Positions 17,188 through 25,341 of a stretch of DNA of 64,000 nucleotides are shown here, in pieces. Source of the stretch: Saprospiraceae bacterium (GTDB lineage: Bacteria > Bacteroidota > Bacteroidia > Chitinophagales > Saprospiraceae); the NCBI GenBank assembly GCA_020848995.1, contig JADLHA010000032.1, forward strand, positions 30,242 through 94,241. Direction: 5' to 3'. Made by a program: the position numbers and the translations under genes. Positions within the stretch are counted from its first letter, which is position 1; each line of letters starts with the position of its first letter. Below the pieces are notes generated by a model. That model saw only the letters and a list, made by a program, of their open reading frames with translations, was not told the DNA's origin and did not search any database.

Positions 17188-17511
17188 CTATGCGTTTAAA
17201 AATTGTCTGCCCGCTTCGGAGATCATGCCATAGGCCCAGGGAGGGTCAAATTTCAGGTCCACATCGACGGCATACCCTTCAAAAGCCCGCTCCAGCGCCA
17301 CGCGCGCGCCATCGACGATCGATCCGCCCATGGGACAAAATTGGGTCGTCAGGGTCAGCACACAACGCAACTTCCGCTCTTGAGGATCCACCTCAATTCC
17401 GTACACGAGACCGAGGTCGACGATGTTCAGGTTCACTTCGGGATCGAGCACTTCCTGAAGCGCTTCAGCAGCCCGCAAACCATGGCGCTCGTTGGCATTC
17501 ATCCCGTTCAT
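17188..17511 (-). CDS. DUF59/MIP18-family Fe-S cluster assembly factor (SufT/PaaD-like)
   Basis: 107 residues from ATG 17511, which overlaps the preceding stop as ATGA and so is preferred to the longer frame starting at 17547. DUF59 landmarks: EVLDPEVNLNIVDLGLVYGI, LTLTTQFCPMGG with the conserved cysteine, and LKFDPPWAYGMISE. Family members help deliver Fe-S clusters to client proteins. Encoded one base before the Rrf2 gene and directly after the heme-copper-like membrane protein, so it belongs to the same stress/repair operon. A phenylacetate-type PaaD is unlikely, since no paa genes are present. Confidence 0.85.
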   Translation of the reverse strand: MNGMNANERHGLRAAEALQEVLDPEVNLNIVDLGLVYGIEVDPQERKLRCVLTLTTQFCPMGGSIVDGARVALERAFEGYAVDVDLKFDPPWAYGMISEAGRQFLNA

Positions 17512-18794
17512 TTGGTTGTTGGTTTTCGGTGGAGCAGTACTTTCCATGCATTGACATTGTAGGCCGCAGCAGCCAGCACCACGAGTCCGGCTCCCACGCG
17601 CATGAACCCCGCATGATCAATCGCAATGCCGGTAGAAAAAGCGGCGAACCCCGCAAGGTAAGCAAGCGCACCGGCTTTGAAAAGGCCATCGCTGTAAAGA
17701 TCTTTGGGATTGGGAGGCTTTCCGGAATAGCTGCCCGGACGGTATTCCCGGTTCCATACGATGAAAGGCAGGGTTTTGAACGTCATTCCCAGGATGATGG
17801 CGGTGATCCACCCAAAAAAAATGAGGTAGCCATAGGTCGTCAGCAATTGATCGCCTCCACCCCCTCTGCCTGCGTAGGCGACGAGGTACGCGAGCATGGC
17901 AACCAGCGGCAGCAGGATCATCAATACGGAGAGCAGCGACATTTTCATCGGTGCATCGACGCTTCTGCGCAGCCGCATGCGGTAAGCTCCGCGGCAATAG
18001 GTGCCGAACAAAATCACTGCAGCCAGCAGCAGGGCCCAGGGCAATGGAGCGATTGAATGCAGTACCGGTACATAAAATTCAACAATATAGATCACCATTG
18101 CGCTGTTGACCAGATAATAAATCCAAACTAACAAACGTTCGTTCGTATATTTAGAAACCAGGAACATGGGGATCAGCCGCGAGGCAATGCCCAGGATCAG
18201 CATCAGAAACCAGCCGAGCACTCCCGCATGGGCGTGCAGGGGAAGGTATTTCCACGGATCGCCGGGCAGCATCCTGAAGGTAAAGTTGTATACCAGCACC
18301 AGTCCAAATGCCCCTACGACGAAAAGCCATAGCGCTGCCGTGTGCACAAAGCGAACGTGAATGTTGCGAACGCGGCTGAGTGCAATGCTTTTCGACAGGT
18401 TGATGAGGTAAAGTGCGAAGCCCAGCAACACCAGTCGCCCCCCCCATTTTGCAAGTGGCCCCATATCGAAGGCATAAAAAGCGCCAACCAGCAAGGGTAT
18501 TCCCGTTGCCAAAAAAGCAAAACTCACATATCCCATGCGAATGCTGTAGAGCTCTCGCTCGATCAGCACAGGAACCAGTTGGTAGCTGGCCCCAAAAATG
18601 ATCATGGTTGCCCATCCGAGGGCCATGGAGTGGGTTAGGGCCAGCAGGTGCGGGTGGTGGTGGTGTTCGCCAAAAGCGTCCAGTGAACAGAATGCCAGCA
18701 GGGCTGAGGCCAAAAAGGAAGCAGCGGCGTAAGCGTAAAAGGGCAGGACGAGTCCTGACGGCGTCGTGCGCAAACGATCCGGCACTCCCATCAT
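17508..18794 (-). CDS. Heme-copper oxidase subunit I-like polytopic membrane protein
   Basis: 428 residues, about 12 predicted transmembrane helices. Helix-borne histidines are conserved as in cytochrome oxidase subunit I/NorB relatives: LTHSMALGWATMI, HVRFVHTAALW and LPLHAHAGVLGW. Bacteroidota genomes often place this kind of protein next to RIC, DUF2249 and DUF59 genes. A role in NO metabolism or heme/NO sensing is inferred from that; it lacks the length and partner subunits of a normal respiratory oxidase. The coding strand holds a run of eight G and one copy of the CTAACAAACGTT motif (18128-18139), which encodes a Thr-Asn-Glu-Arg-Leu-Leu segment. Confidence 0.75.
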   Translation of the reverse strand: MMGVPDRLRTTPSGLVLPFYAYAAASFLASALLAFCSLDAFGEHHHHPHLLALTHSMALGWATMIIFGASYQLVPVLIERELYSIRMGYVSFAFLATGIPLLVGAFYAFDMGPLAKWGGRLVLLGFALYLINLSKSIALSRVRNIHVRFVHTAALWLFVVGAFGLVLVYNFTFRMLPGDPWKYLPLHAHAGVLGWFLMLILGIASRLIPMFLVSKYTNERLLVWIYYLVNSAMVIYIVEFYVPVLHSIAPLPWALLLAAVILFGTYCRGAYRMRLRRSVDAPMKMSLLSVLMILLPLVAMLAYLVAYAGRGGGGDQLLTTYGYLIFFGWITAIILGMTFKTLPFIVWNREYRPGSYSGKPPNPKDLYSDGLFKAGALAYLAGFAAFSTGIAIDHAGFMRVGAGLVVLAAAAYNVNAWKVLLHRKPTTK

Positions 18795-18795
18795 G

Positions 18796-19614
18796 TCAGT
18801 TGCGGTAGAGGATCATCTGAACGTCGCCTTCCCCACGGTCGTTGAGCACGTAGTCAATGCCCCGCTCTTCGAGTTCGGGCAACAAAAATACGGGCACCCG
18901 CTTGTGCTGAACGAAGAGGGCTTTTCCGGCTTCCAGTCCTTCGAGGGCATCGAGGATGGCAAACATGGGCTGGGGCATTTCCATTCCGCGTACGTCGAGG
19001 CGGGTCATCGAGGCGGCATACCGGTTTTGGATCTCCTCCCAGCTTCCACCTGGGACAGGCCGCTCTGATTTGGGCATACTCACCGATTCAGAAGACCTGA
19101 AAAAATACGTCTCTACGGTATCGGCATCCAGGTGTACGGCATGTGCCTCAAACCCTTGGCGCTTGAGCAACAGGATCAGCGGCGCCGGTTCAAAGCTGTT
19201 GATCACTTTCAGCACGTGTCCAGCCGAGAGTTTGCGCACCTCTTGCAGGATCCGCTCCAGGGGGTCTACTCCTGAGCCCAGGATGGGCCGAACGTCGAGA
19301 TCGACCACCTTCTCAGGCTGCAGACTGCGCACCGCCTCTGGCAAAGGCCGGGGCTCTGCATCTGGCTCCTTGTCTGTGGCGTTTGTCCCGGTAGCAACAA
19401 ATCCTAACGTGGCCAGGCGTTCAAAAAACAGCCGGAGCGGGATCTTGCCCACCCGGCAGGCCGTATCGATGGTAGTTCGCGAAGCCATCAGCTTGCGCAG
19501 CAGCGGATTGCGAAGTTTTTTAAAATGGGGTGACAAGCTGACGATGGCCTCCAGGGCATCGGGATGCTGATTGATCAGGAAGGCGATCTTGGTATTGGCG
19601 TCAATGGGAATCAT
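18796..19614 (-). CDS. DUF1858 and tandem DUF2249 domain protein
   Basis: 272 residues from ATG 19614 (MIPIDANTKIAF); a longer frame to 19656 adds residues that fit the family poorly. The N-terminal 60 residues match DUF1858 (hybrid-cluster-associated) helices. Two DUF2249 domains follow: one around 95-180 with VVDLDVRPI and HVLKVINSFEPAPL, and one at the C-terminus with RLDVRGMEMPQPM and LFVQHKRVPVFLLPEL. DUF2249 proteins have a TusA-like fold and usually accompany RIC and nitrosative-stress genes. One base separates it from the oxidase-like gene. The biochemical activity is unknown. Confidence 0.8.
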   Translation of the reverse strand: MIPIDANTKIAFLINQHPDALEAIVSLSPHFKKLRNPLLRKLMASRTTIDTACRVGKIPLRLFFERLATLGFVATGTNATDKEPDAEPRPLPEAVRSLQPEKVVDLDVRPILGSGVDPLERILQEVRKLSAGHVLKVINSFEPAPLILLLKRQGFEAHAVHLDADTVETYFFRSSESVSMPKSERPVPGGSWEEIQNRYAASMTRLDVRGMEMPQPMFAILDALEGLEAGKALFVQHKRVPVFLLPELEERGIDYVLNDRGEGDVQMILYRN

Positions 19615-19710
19615 AGCCAGTGATTGTTGCCAGCGAAACCGGGGGATTGCGCACAAGCGACCTCTTTTACCTGCCTGTGGCAGCGAATCCCGTCAGTCCC
19701 GGCTGTCGCT

Positions 19711-20679
19711 TCAATGGGCGAACAGCTTTGCTTCCAGTTCGATGGCTTTAGGAAATAAAATGTTGTTCTCCAGGTGAACGTGTAAGTGCAGGTCCTGCTC
19801 AAATTCGTCGAGCATTGAGAATAACAGGCGGTAGCTTCCACAGGCGTCATCCGGCAAGGCGTAATTTTGGGTGACCGCCCGGATCTCCTCCAAATCACGG
19901 GCTACGATGTCATGCTCCATTTCCATCATGTTGACGGGGTTGCGCACCGTGCCAAATGGCGACGCTTTTATCGTCTGCTCTCCTTTTGAAACGGCAACCA
20001 GCGATTTGATGTAGGGAAACAAAACGCGCTCTTCCTTCATCATGTGCGCGGTCAACTCCTGGGCAACCTGCTGAACGATGGCCTGTACGTTGGTGAGTTC
20101 GGGGTGGCGGTCACCGTGTACCGTCGCCACCTTGTCGGCGTAAGCCCGGATGTCGGGAAGGCTCTTTTGCACATAGTGATGGTGCGTATTGACAATGTAA
20201 TCGGCGAGAAAGTCCAATCCCCATTCGTTATACGGCAGTGGCTTGGCCTGAGGTGCGCGGTCTACTGCCTGCAGCTCCTGCTCGATGCGAACGACGTCGA
20301 GCCCCTTTTCAGCACAGGCTTCTTTGAGGGTCTGTTTTCCGCCGCAGCAAAAATCGAGGCCGTACTTTTTAAACACCTCGACTTTGCGCAAATCCTGTGC
20401 GGCCATTTGTCCCAGGGTCTCCTCCTGCGATCCGGCAACCCGCTTAGTGATGCGCACCCTCCACCAGACGGGCCCCTGCTCCAGGTACTCCCAGTGGAAG
20501 ACATTTCCCCGTTCGCCCAGCATCTGGTAATACAGGGGTTTGGGGTCGTGGTCGTTGTGAATGGTCAGGCTCTGGCCTTCGGCCAAAGCGTCGAACCGGC
20601 TGAAAATCGTAGGGTGTTTCATCCGGGGCTCGAGCGTGGTCACGTCGAGCATATTGTCCGTTGTTGGTTGCATATTCAT
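19711..20679 (-). CDS. ric: Iron-sulfur cluster repair di-iron protein (RIC/ScdA/YtfE) with N-terminal DUF2249 domain
   Basis: 322 residues. An N-terminal DUF2249 domain (about 18-80) precedes the ScdA_N/DUF542 region with GLDFCCGGKQTLKEAC near 107-122. The C-terminal hemerythrin-like four-helix domain carries iron-ligand histidines and glutamates in NTHHHYV, LTAHMMKEERVLFPY, MEMEHDIV and LHVHLENNILFPKA. RIC proteins repair Fe-S clusters damaged by NO or oxidants. This is the first gene of the operon; a perfect inverted repeat lies 39 bp upstream. Confidence 0.92.
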   Translation of the reverse strand: MNMQPTTDNMLDVTTLEPRMKHPTIFSRFDALAEGQSLTIHNDHDPKPLYYQMLGERGNVFHWEYLEQGPVWWRVRITKRVAGSQEETLGQMAAQDLRKVEVFKKYGLDFCCGGKQTLKEACAEKGLDVVRIEQELQAVDRAPQAKPLPYNEWGLDFLADYIVNTHHHYVQKSLPDIRAYADKVATVHGDRHPELTNVQAIVQQVAQELTAHMMKEERVLFPYIKSLVAVSKGEQTIKASPFGTVRNPVNMMEMEHDIVARDLEEIRAVTQNYALPDDACGSYRLLFSMLDEFEQDLHLHVHLENNILFPKAIELEAKLFAH

Positions 20680-20717
20680 GACAGTTTAATTTTATAACAA
20701 ATGTATGGCGAATTTGT

Positions 20718-20745
20718 CAATAAAAGTATCTAAATACTTTTATTG
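20718..20745 (-). promoter_or_regulatory. Perfect 12-bp inverted repeat upstream of ric: candidate Rrf2 operator
   Basis: CAATAAAAGTAT (20718-20729), spacer CTAA, then the exact reverse complement ATACTTTTATTG (20734-20745). It is AT-rich and symmetric, like NsrR/Rrf2 operators of other phyla, and sits between ric and the end of yitT. It could also form an RNA hairpin at the end of the yitT transcript, but no T-run follows, so an operator is preferred. Confidence 0.5.
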
Positions 20746-20765
20746 ATTGAATTTTAACATCTTCA

Positions 20766-21662
20766 TCATTCGTGGAGGGGTCGTTTTTTAATCATTCCAC
20801 CCTTGGTGTCTTTGATGGGATACTGAATGACAAAAGCCTTTTCGTCGACTTTTTCAATCTCGAGCAAGAGTTTGGTCACCTCGAGCCGGGTGATGGCGCA
20901 AAACAAAATTTTCTTTTCCATTTGCACAATTCCTGACTTACCGAAACCCCCTTCCGATTTGAAGACCGTGATGCCCCTCTGCAGGTCGTGGGTAACCCGG
21001 TGCCGGATCTCCTCGGCGTGATCCGACACGATCATCACCCCGATGTACTCTTCGATTCCGTTGAGGATAAAGTCGACGGTCTTGGAGGCCGCAAGGTAAG
21101 TGAGCATGGAATACATAGCGGTTTCAATGCTAAAGAGCAGTGCAGCCCCGGCAAACAACACGACGTTGAAAATGGCGATGAAATCGCCAACCGTCAGCGA
21201 GGATCTCCGGCTAACGGATACGGCCAGCACTTCGGATCCATCGATCACCGCCCCACCGCGGATTGCGAAGCCAATGCCCGCTCCCAGGAAGAATCCGCCG
21301 AACACGGCGATGAGCAGTTTGTCGACCGTAACGGGAGGGAACGACAGAACGTGGACCATCACGGCAAGCAAAACGATGGCTGCGCTGCTCTTGACGGCAA
21401 ATGCCACAGAAAACTGCCGGGCCCCCATGGCAATGAATGGAAGATTCATTACAACGATCAGTAGCGACAGGTCGATTTCCGACAAGGCCTGGGCCATCAG
21501 GGCAAGTCCCATGGCTCCACCGTCGAGAAAGTGGCTCGGCAGCAGAAAGCCCTTGAGTCCAAGGCTTGCACAACATACTCCTACAAGGATGAACACGAAA
21601 TCCTTGGCGTGTCGCCGGAATTCGATGCGGCGAAGTATGGTTGTATTGGACCTGGTCGACAT
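20766..21662 (-). CDS. YitT-family membrane protein (DUF161/DUF2179)
   Basis: 298 residues. Five to six transmembrane helices (about 20-190) with KGFLLPSHFLDGGAMG and GFFLGAGIGFAIRGGAVIDGSEVLA, the repeat motifs of YitT proteins. A soluble C-terminal DUF2179 domain follows, with KTVDFILNGIEEY and FCAITRLEVTKLL. Function is not established for the family. It is on the same strand as ric, but the 86-bp gap with its own palindrome suggests ric is transcribed separately. Confidence 0.88.
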   Translation of the reverse strand: MSTRSNTTILRRIEFRRHAKDFVFILVGVCCASLGLKGFLLPSHFLDGGAMGLALMAQALSEIDLSLLIVVMNLPFIAMGARQFSVAFAVKSSAAIVLLAVMVHVLSFPPVTVDKLLIAVFGGFFLGAGIGFAIRGGAVIDGSEVLAVSVSRRSSLTVGDFIAIFNVVLFAGAALLFSIETAMYSMLTYLAASKTVDFILNGIEEYIGVMIVSDHAEEIRHRVTHDLQRGITVFKSEGGFGKSGIVQMEKKILFCAITRLEVTKLLLEIEKVDEKAFVIQYPIKDTKGGMIKKRPLHE

Positions 21663-21836
21663 GCTGCCTGGCCCGGATTGATTCCGGGGTCCTCCATCGC
21701 AAAAGTAAGCCTGCCGCCCGGGTTTAACGGGCTTTATGCGTTAAGGCTTGGAAACTGGAATTTTAGCCGGACCTTTTTTTGTCATGTGCGCGTGTGCTTT
21801 TGAAAAAACCGGGATATTTGCAGCCCATTTACATAC

Positions 21837-22253
21837 ATGGTAAACATCGACAAGATCATCGCGGTATCCGGAAAAGCCGGCCTGTTTCGGCTGGTGGCCT
21901 CCAAGCCCAACGGTTTGATCCTGGAAGAACTCGCTGGCAAAAAGGTGCATTTTTATGCTTCCCGGAGCTATCAGTTTTCACCCTTGGAGACCATCGGCAT
22001 CTATTCGCTGGGGGCGGACAACATTCCGCTGAAGGATGTCTATCAGCGCTTTCTGAATGCGGAGCCCAACGATCCGGTCCCCGGCACCGATGCTGAGGAT
22101 GCTAACTGCCGCGGTTTTTTTGAAAAAATAATACCCGAGTACGATCCCTACCGGGTTCGCATCCGAGACATCCGCAAGTGCTTTCAGTGGTATCGCGAGT
22201 TGATGGCTCACGGATTGATTGCCCAGGACCCTCCGGCCGAACAGGCCGACTGA
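21837..22253 (+). CDS. DUF5606 protein, conserved in Bacteroidota
   Basis: 138 residues starting MVNIDKIIAVSGKAGLFRLV; the N-terminal 60 residues have the DUF5606 pattern GKKVHFYASRSYQFSPLETI. No signal peptide or membrane segment, so cytoplasmic. The domain is widespread in Bacteroidota and has no established role. It is followed 10 bp later by a glycosyltransferase gene, so the two are probably cotranscribed. Confidence 0.85.
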   Translation: MVNIDKIIAVSGKAGLFRLVASKPNGLILEELAGKKVHFYASRSYQFSPLETIGIYSLGADNIPLKDVYQRFLNAEPNDPVPGTDAEDANCRGFFEKIIPEYDPYRVRIRDIRKCFQWYRELMAHGLIAQDPPAEQAD

Positions 22254-22263
22254 CCCTTGTGCG

Positions 22264-23004
22264 ATGTACCATTCCAAAAAAGTAGTCGTCGTCTTACCTG
22301 CTTACAACGCAGTTCAAACCCTGAAGCAAACCCTGGCAGAGATCCCAATGGAGCTCGTCGACGAATTGATCCTGTGCGACGATGCCAGCCGCGACGGCAC
22401 CTTTGAACTGGCCAGGTCGCTGGGCATCCACCATTGCATCCGGCACGCGGAGAACAAGGGGTACGGGGGCAATCAAAAGACGCTGTACGACAAAGCCCTT
22501 GAAATCGGGGCCGACATCGTGATCATGTTGCACCCCGACTACCAGTACACGCCAAAACTCATACCGAGTATGGTCAACATCATTGGGGAAGAGCTCTATC
22601 CCGTCGTACTGGGCTCGCGCATCCTCGGCAAAGGGGCCCTGGTGGGGGGAATGCCCCGTTACAAATACCTGTTCAACCGCATGCTCACGCTGGTGGAAAA
22701 CTGGCTGGTGAATTACAAATTGTCAGAATACCACACGGGCTACCGCGCGTTTTCGCGCGAAGTCCTGGAACACATCGACTACCGCTCAAACTCCGACGAC
22801 TTTGTCTTCGACAACGAGATGCTGTCGCAGATCATTTACCGGGGATACGCCATTGCGGAGATCAGTTGCCCCACCCGCTATTTTCCGGAAGCCTCGTCGA
22901 TCAATTTCCGCAGGAGCGTCCGTTACGGATTGGGGGTGCTGCGCGTAGGCATGATGCACTTCCTTCAGCGAAAGGGCCTTGCGCGTTTCCGGATGTACCG
23001 GTAG
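22264..23004 (+). CDS. Family 2 glycosyltransferase (DPM/dolichyl-phosphate mannosyltransferase-like)
   Basis: 246 residues from ATG 22264 (MYHSKKVVVVLPAYNAVQTL); the longer frame to 22219 overlaps the preceding gene and adds no conserved residues. GT-A signature: VVLPAYNA, DELILCDDASRDGT, NKGYGGNQKT, HPDYQYTPK as the DxD-like metal site, and YHTGYRAFSREVL as the acceptor/base region. No C-terminal membrane helices, so a soluble or peripheral enzyme that probably uses a lipid-phosphate or glycan acceptor. Confidence 0.88.
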   Translation: MYHSKKVVVVLPAYNAVQTLKQTLAEIPMELVDELILCDDASRDGTFELARSLGIHHCIRHAENKGYGGNQKTLYDKALEIGADIVIMLHPDYQYTPKLIPSMVNIIGEELYPVVLGSRILGKGALVGGMPRYKYLFNRMLTLVENWLVNYKLSEYHTGYRAFSREVLEHIDYRSNSDDFVFDNEMLSQIIYRGYAIAEISCPTRYFPEASSINFRRSVRYGLGVLRVGMMHFLQRKGLARFRMYR

Positions 23005-23037
23005 AACGTCCATTTTCTGAAAAGCAATCCACTTCGA

Positions 23038-23056
23038 CTAACAAACGTTCGTAAGT
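23038..23056. promoter_or_regulatory. CTAACAAACGTT motif between glycosyltransferase and TetR genes
   Basis: Copy of the recurring 12-mer, continued as CGTAAGT, in the short gap between two convergent genes and 46 bp past the TetR stop. Its placement next to a TetR gene is the main reason to suspect a TetR-family operator, although it is at the 3' side of that gene. Confidence 0.4.
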
Positions 23057-23101
23057 AAGCCGTTGCCGGAGCAGAAAACGCCTGGGTAGGAATGTGCGCG
23101 A

Positions 23102-23662
23102 TCAGCGACGCAGCAACCCGTCAACCAGCAGACGGACGACGCTGTCGGCCCGCTCCTCCATGAGGCGGAGGCCTTTGCCCTGGGCCTGATGGCGCCAGCG
23201 GAGCGCCGCGAGCAGGGTCTGGCAAGCCATTTCCGGATCGTGGTTGGCGATTTTGCGCGAAGCCATACCGCGCCGCAGGATGTCGGCAAGCAGGTCCTCG
23301 AGCCCTTTGAGTTGCTTCTTAAACGAGCGGTCGAGAGCCCCTTCCAGGTGTTTGTTTTCGATAAACGTCACCTGCAAAGCCGTCCAGTTGTCCAACTGGT
23401 AACGGATGTGCGCCTCGAGAAATGCCTCGAGCTGGGCAGTCGCTTGTTTTTGCTGGTTTACAGACTCTGAAACCGCATCGGTGAGTTCACCCAGCACCCG
23501 GCTGCAGATGTGGTGCAGCAAGTCCTGTTTAGAGGCAAAATGGTTGTAAATAGAGGCGGCCTCAATGCCTGCCTTGTGGGCAATGTCCCGCATGGAGGCG
23601 CCACCGTAACCGTACTGGTTGAACAGGGCAATTGCCATGTCCTGGATTTTTTGCTTGGTCAT
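23102..23662 (-). CDS. TetR/AcrR-family transcriptional regulator
   Basis: 186 residues from ATG 23662 (MTKQKIQDMAIALFNQYGYG). The ORF extends to 23713, but that start lies in the loop of the rpsT terminator, so the inner ATG is chosen. The N-terminal HTH is SMRDIAHKAGIEAASIYNHF followed by ASKQDLL, the TetR hallmark. The C-terminal helical domain resembles those of acyl-CoA-responsive TetR proteins only loosely, so the ligand is unknown. It is the one TetR gene in the window and thus the candidate reader of the repeated CTAACAAACGTT sites. Confidence 0.88.
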   Translation of the reverse strand: MTKQKIQDMAIALFNQYGYGGASMRDIAHKAGIEAASIYNHFASKQDLLHHICSRVLGELTDAVSESVNQQKQATAQLEAFLEAHIRYQLDNWTALQVTFIENKHLEGALDRSFKKQLKGLEDLLADILRRGMASRKIANHDPEMACQTLLAALRWRHQAQGKGLRLMEERADSVVRLLVDGLLRR

Positions 23663-23692
23663 GTCCTGACATTTATCCTTCAAACTTATAAA

Positions 23693-23729
23693 AAAAAATC
23701 GTGCACAGTTCATCTGTGCACGATTTTTT
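23693..23729. terminator. Bidirectional-looking rho-independent terminator after rpsT
   Basis: Sixteen-bp perfect stem, AAAAAATCGTGCACAG (23693-23708) and its complement (23714-23729), with a 5-nt loop. A-run and T-run flank the GC core on the two sides, so it would end transcription from rpsT (minus strand) and from the opposite direction. Confidence 0.85.
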
Positions 23730-23749
23730 ATCCTTTCACGCGTTCCGCA

Positions 23750-24001
23750 TCAATTGGCCGACATGTGTCGCATGAGGCTGCTCTTGATGTTGGAAGCTTT
23801 GTTTTTATGCCAGGCCCCACTCTTCGCCAGTTTGTCAACCATGCTGACCACCCTGGGCAAAAATTTCACCGCAGCCGCTTTATCCTCCATGGATCTCAAC
23901 TTTTTGATGGCGGTGCGCGCCGTCTTCTTGAAATAGCGGTTTGCTGTCCTGCGCACGGCGTTCTGCCGGATGCGCTTCATCGCTGAGAGGTGATTTGCCA
24001 T
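23750..24001 (-). CDS. rpsT: Small ribosomal subunit protein bS20
   Basis: 83 residues, highly basic and helical. MANHLSAMKRIRQNAVRR at the N-terminus and the SGAWHKNKASNIKSSL segment near the C-terminus are the conserved bS20 features; length is normal. It binds 16S rRNA in the 30S body. Followed by a strong hairpin terminator and therefore likely a single-gene transcript. Confidence 0.95.
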   Translation of the reverse strand: MANHLSAMKRIRQNAVRRTANRYFKKTARTAIKKLRSMEDKAAAVKFLPRVVSMVDKLAKSGAWHKNKASNIKSSLMRHMSAN

Positions 24002-24172
24002 TGATGCCTTTGTTTAGGGAGCGCAAAGTTAATACAATTGCTTTAAATTCCCCGGAAACCCCAACGAAATTTCATGATACCCACGAGGGAGTCTGCAGCC
24101 CGCCAAGCCGGCCTCCAGCACCCAGCAAAATTTCAACTTATTGTTAGACAATGAATTATATCGATTTATCCC

Positions 24173-24550
24173 TTATGCCCTCAGCTTGGAGAGTCGCATG
24201 AGCACCCAGGTCTCGAGGATGGTAAACAGCACGTAGGTCGTTCCAAGTGGCGCTGCCAGTTGACGCGGGTTGACCTCCATCAGCTTGAGCAATACGACAA
24301 CAAACAGGGTCAGCAGGACGATCTTAAACAGCACCGACACCATGAAGATCTGGGTGAACAGGAAGGGATTGGCCGAACGGGAACTCCGCGAGCCCAGGTG
24401 ATACATGAGTTGGGTAAACACCACGAAAAACACCACCAGGCTCAGGGCTGACTTCTGCAAGGCTTCGGATCCCCCGGCCATCCAGTAAAGGGCGAGCGTG
24501 CTGACTGCGGCGGTGAGCAGAAGCCAGGCATAAAAGGTTGACATTTTCAT
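24173..24550 (-). CDS. Small four-helix membrane protein next to AtpZ (AtpI-like position)
   Basis: 125 residues from ATG 24550, which overlaps the AtpZ stop as ATGA. About four hydrophobic helices (YAWLLLTAAVSTLALYW, ALSLVVFFVVFTQLMY, IFMVSVLFKIVLLTLF, TYVLFTILETWVLM). In many Bacteroidota an unnamed membrane protein of this size sits between atpZ and atpB. Here the F0 genes do not follow: rpsT is next. A role in ATP synthase assembly is inference from position only. Confidence 0.65.
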   Translation of the reverse strand: MKMSTFYAWLLLTAAVSTLALYWMAGGSEALQKSALSLVVFFVVFTQLMYHLGSRSSRSANPFLFTQIFMVSVLFKIVLLTLFVVVLLKLMEVNPRQLAAPLGTTYVLFTILETWVLMRLSKLRA

Positions 24551-24762
24551 TTGTCCTGCCGCTTGAGGTCGTAATAGAGCCAGACCAGTTGCATCAACAA
24601 CATGGCCAGGCTCAGCCCTGCAGTCCAAAGAGGCTTGGTCATTCCCATTTTTTCATCCAGCCAGCGCCCGGCCCACGCGGCCAGTCCGATGGAGACAAAG
24701 ATCTGGGTGGCCAGGCCGGAATAGCGGAGGGCTTTGTTATCCTTTAGCTTGTACCGGCTCAT
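24547..24762 (-). CDS. AtpZ/AtpI-family protein
   Basis: 71 residues with two transmembrane helices: YSGLATQIFVSIGLAAWAG and TAGLSLAMLLMQLVWLYYDL, separated by RWLDEKMGM. This matches the AtpZ/AtpI family (Mg2+/Ca2+ uptake or c-ring assembly proteins accompanying F-type ATP synthase). Encoded 15 bp after bactofilin, an arrangement common in Bacteroidota. Confidence 0.78.
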   Translation of the reverse strand: MSRYKLKDNKALRYSGLATQIFVSIGLAAWAGRWLDEKMGMTKPLWTAGLSLAMLLMQLVWLYYDLKRQDK

Positions 24763-24777
24763 ACTGCCTGGGCTGTG

Positions 24778-25218
24778 CTACATTTTTATGGTCTCCGGTT
24801 TGATCACCGGGGTGGCGCTGGCGGGTGCCGAACGATGGGAACTGCTCATCTTGCTGGTGACGTTGAACTTGGCCCCGGGACTCACCGCAAGTTTGTCGGT
24901 ATTGATCTCTCCATCCACCACGGCGGTTTCCTTTACCTGGAGCAGGTCGTCTATGTGAAGGGTTCCCTTAAACTTTCCCTCGATCGTCGCGTTTGCGGCT
25001 TTGATCTCGCCCTCGATGGATCCCTTTGGCCCGATGATCACGCGGCCTTTGCAAACCAGGGTTCCTTTCAGGTAACCATCAATGCGGATGTCACTTTCTG
25101 CCTGAACGCTGCCCTCGACGACGGTCCCCGCAACCAGGCTGTTGAGCGCTCCCTGTGCCGGCACGTTTCCTCCCGGACTGCGTGGCAATTCTTCTTTTGT
25201 ACTCTTGCTCCCGAACAT
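24778..25218 (-). CDS. Bactofilin (polymer-forming cytoskeletal protein)
   Basis: 146 residues from ATG 25218 (MFGSKSTKEE); a start at 25245 is possible. The central 100 residues are the right-handed beta-helix DUF583 domain: AGTVVEGSVQAESDIRIDGY, KGRVIIGPKGSIEGEIKA and similar rungs with G-x-I/V periodicity. Flexible, Ser/Pro-rich ends are typical. Bactofilins polymerise without nucleotide and anchor envelope machinery. First gene of the bactofilin-atpZ-membrane protein unit. Confidence 0.92.
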   Translation of the reverse strand: MFGSKSTKEELPRSPGGNVPAQGALNSLVAGTVVEGSVQAESDIRIDGYLKGTLVCKGRVIIGPKGSIEGEIKAANATIEGKFKGTLHIDDLLQVKETAVVDGEINTDKLAVSPGAKFNVTSKMSSSHRSAPASATPVIKPETIKM

Positions 25219-25341
25219 AAATCCACTGCTTTTGGTGAAAAACAAAAATAAAACAAATTGGCCAGAGCCGTCAGCGGCCTGCCAAAAAAGGCGACCCTGC
25301 GGAGTAAGTCACCCCGCAATGGCGATCGGGAAGTCGTACGA

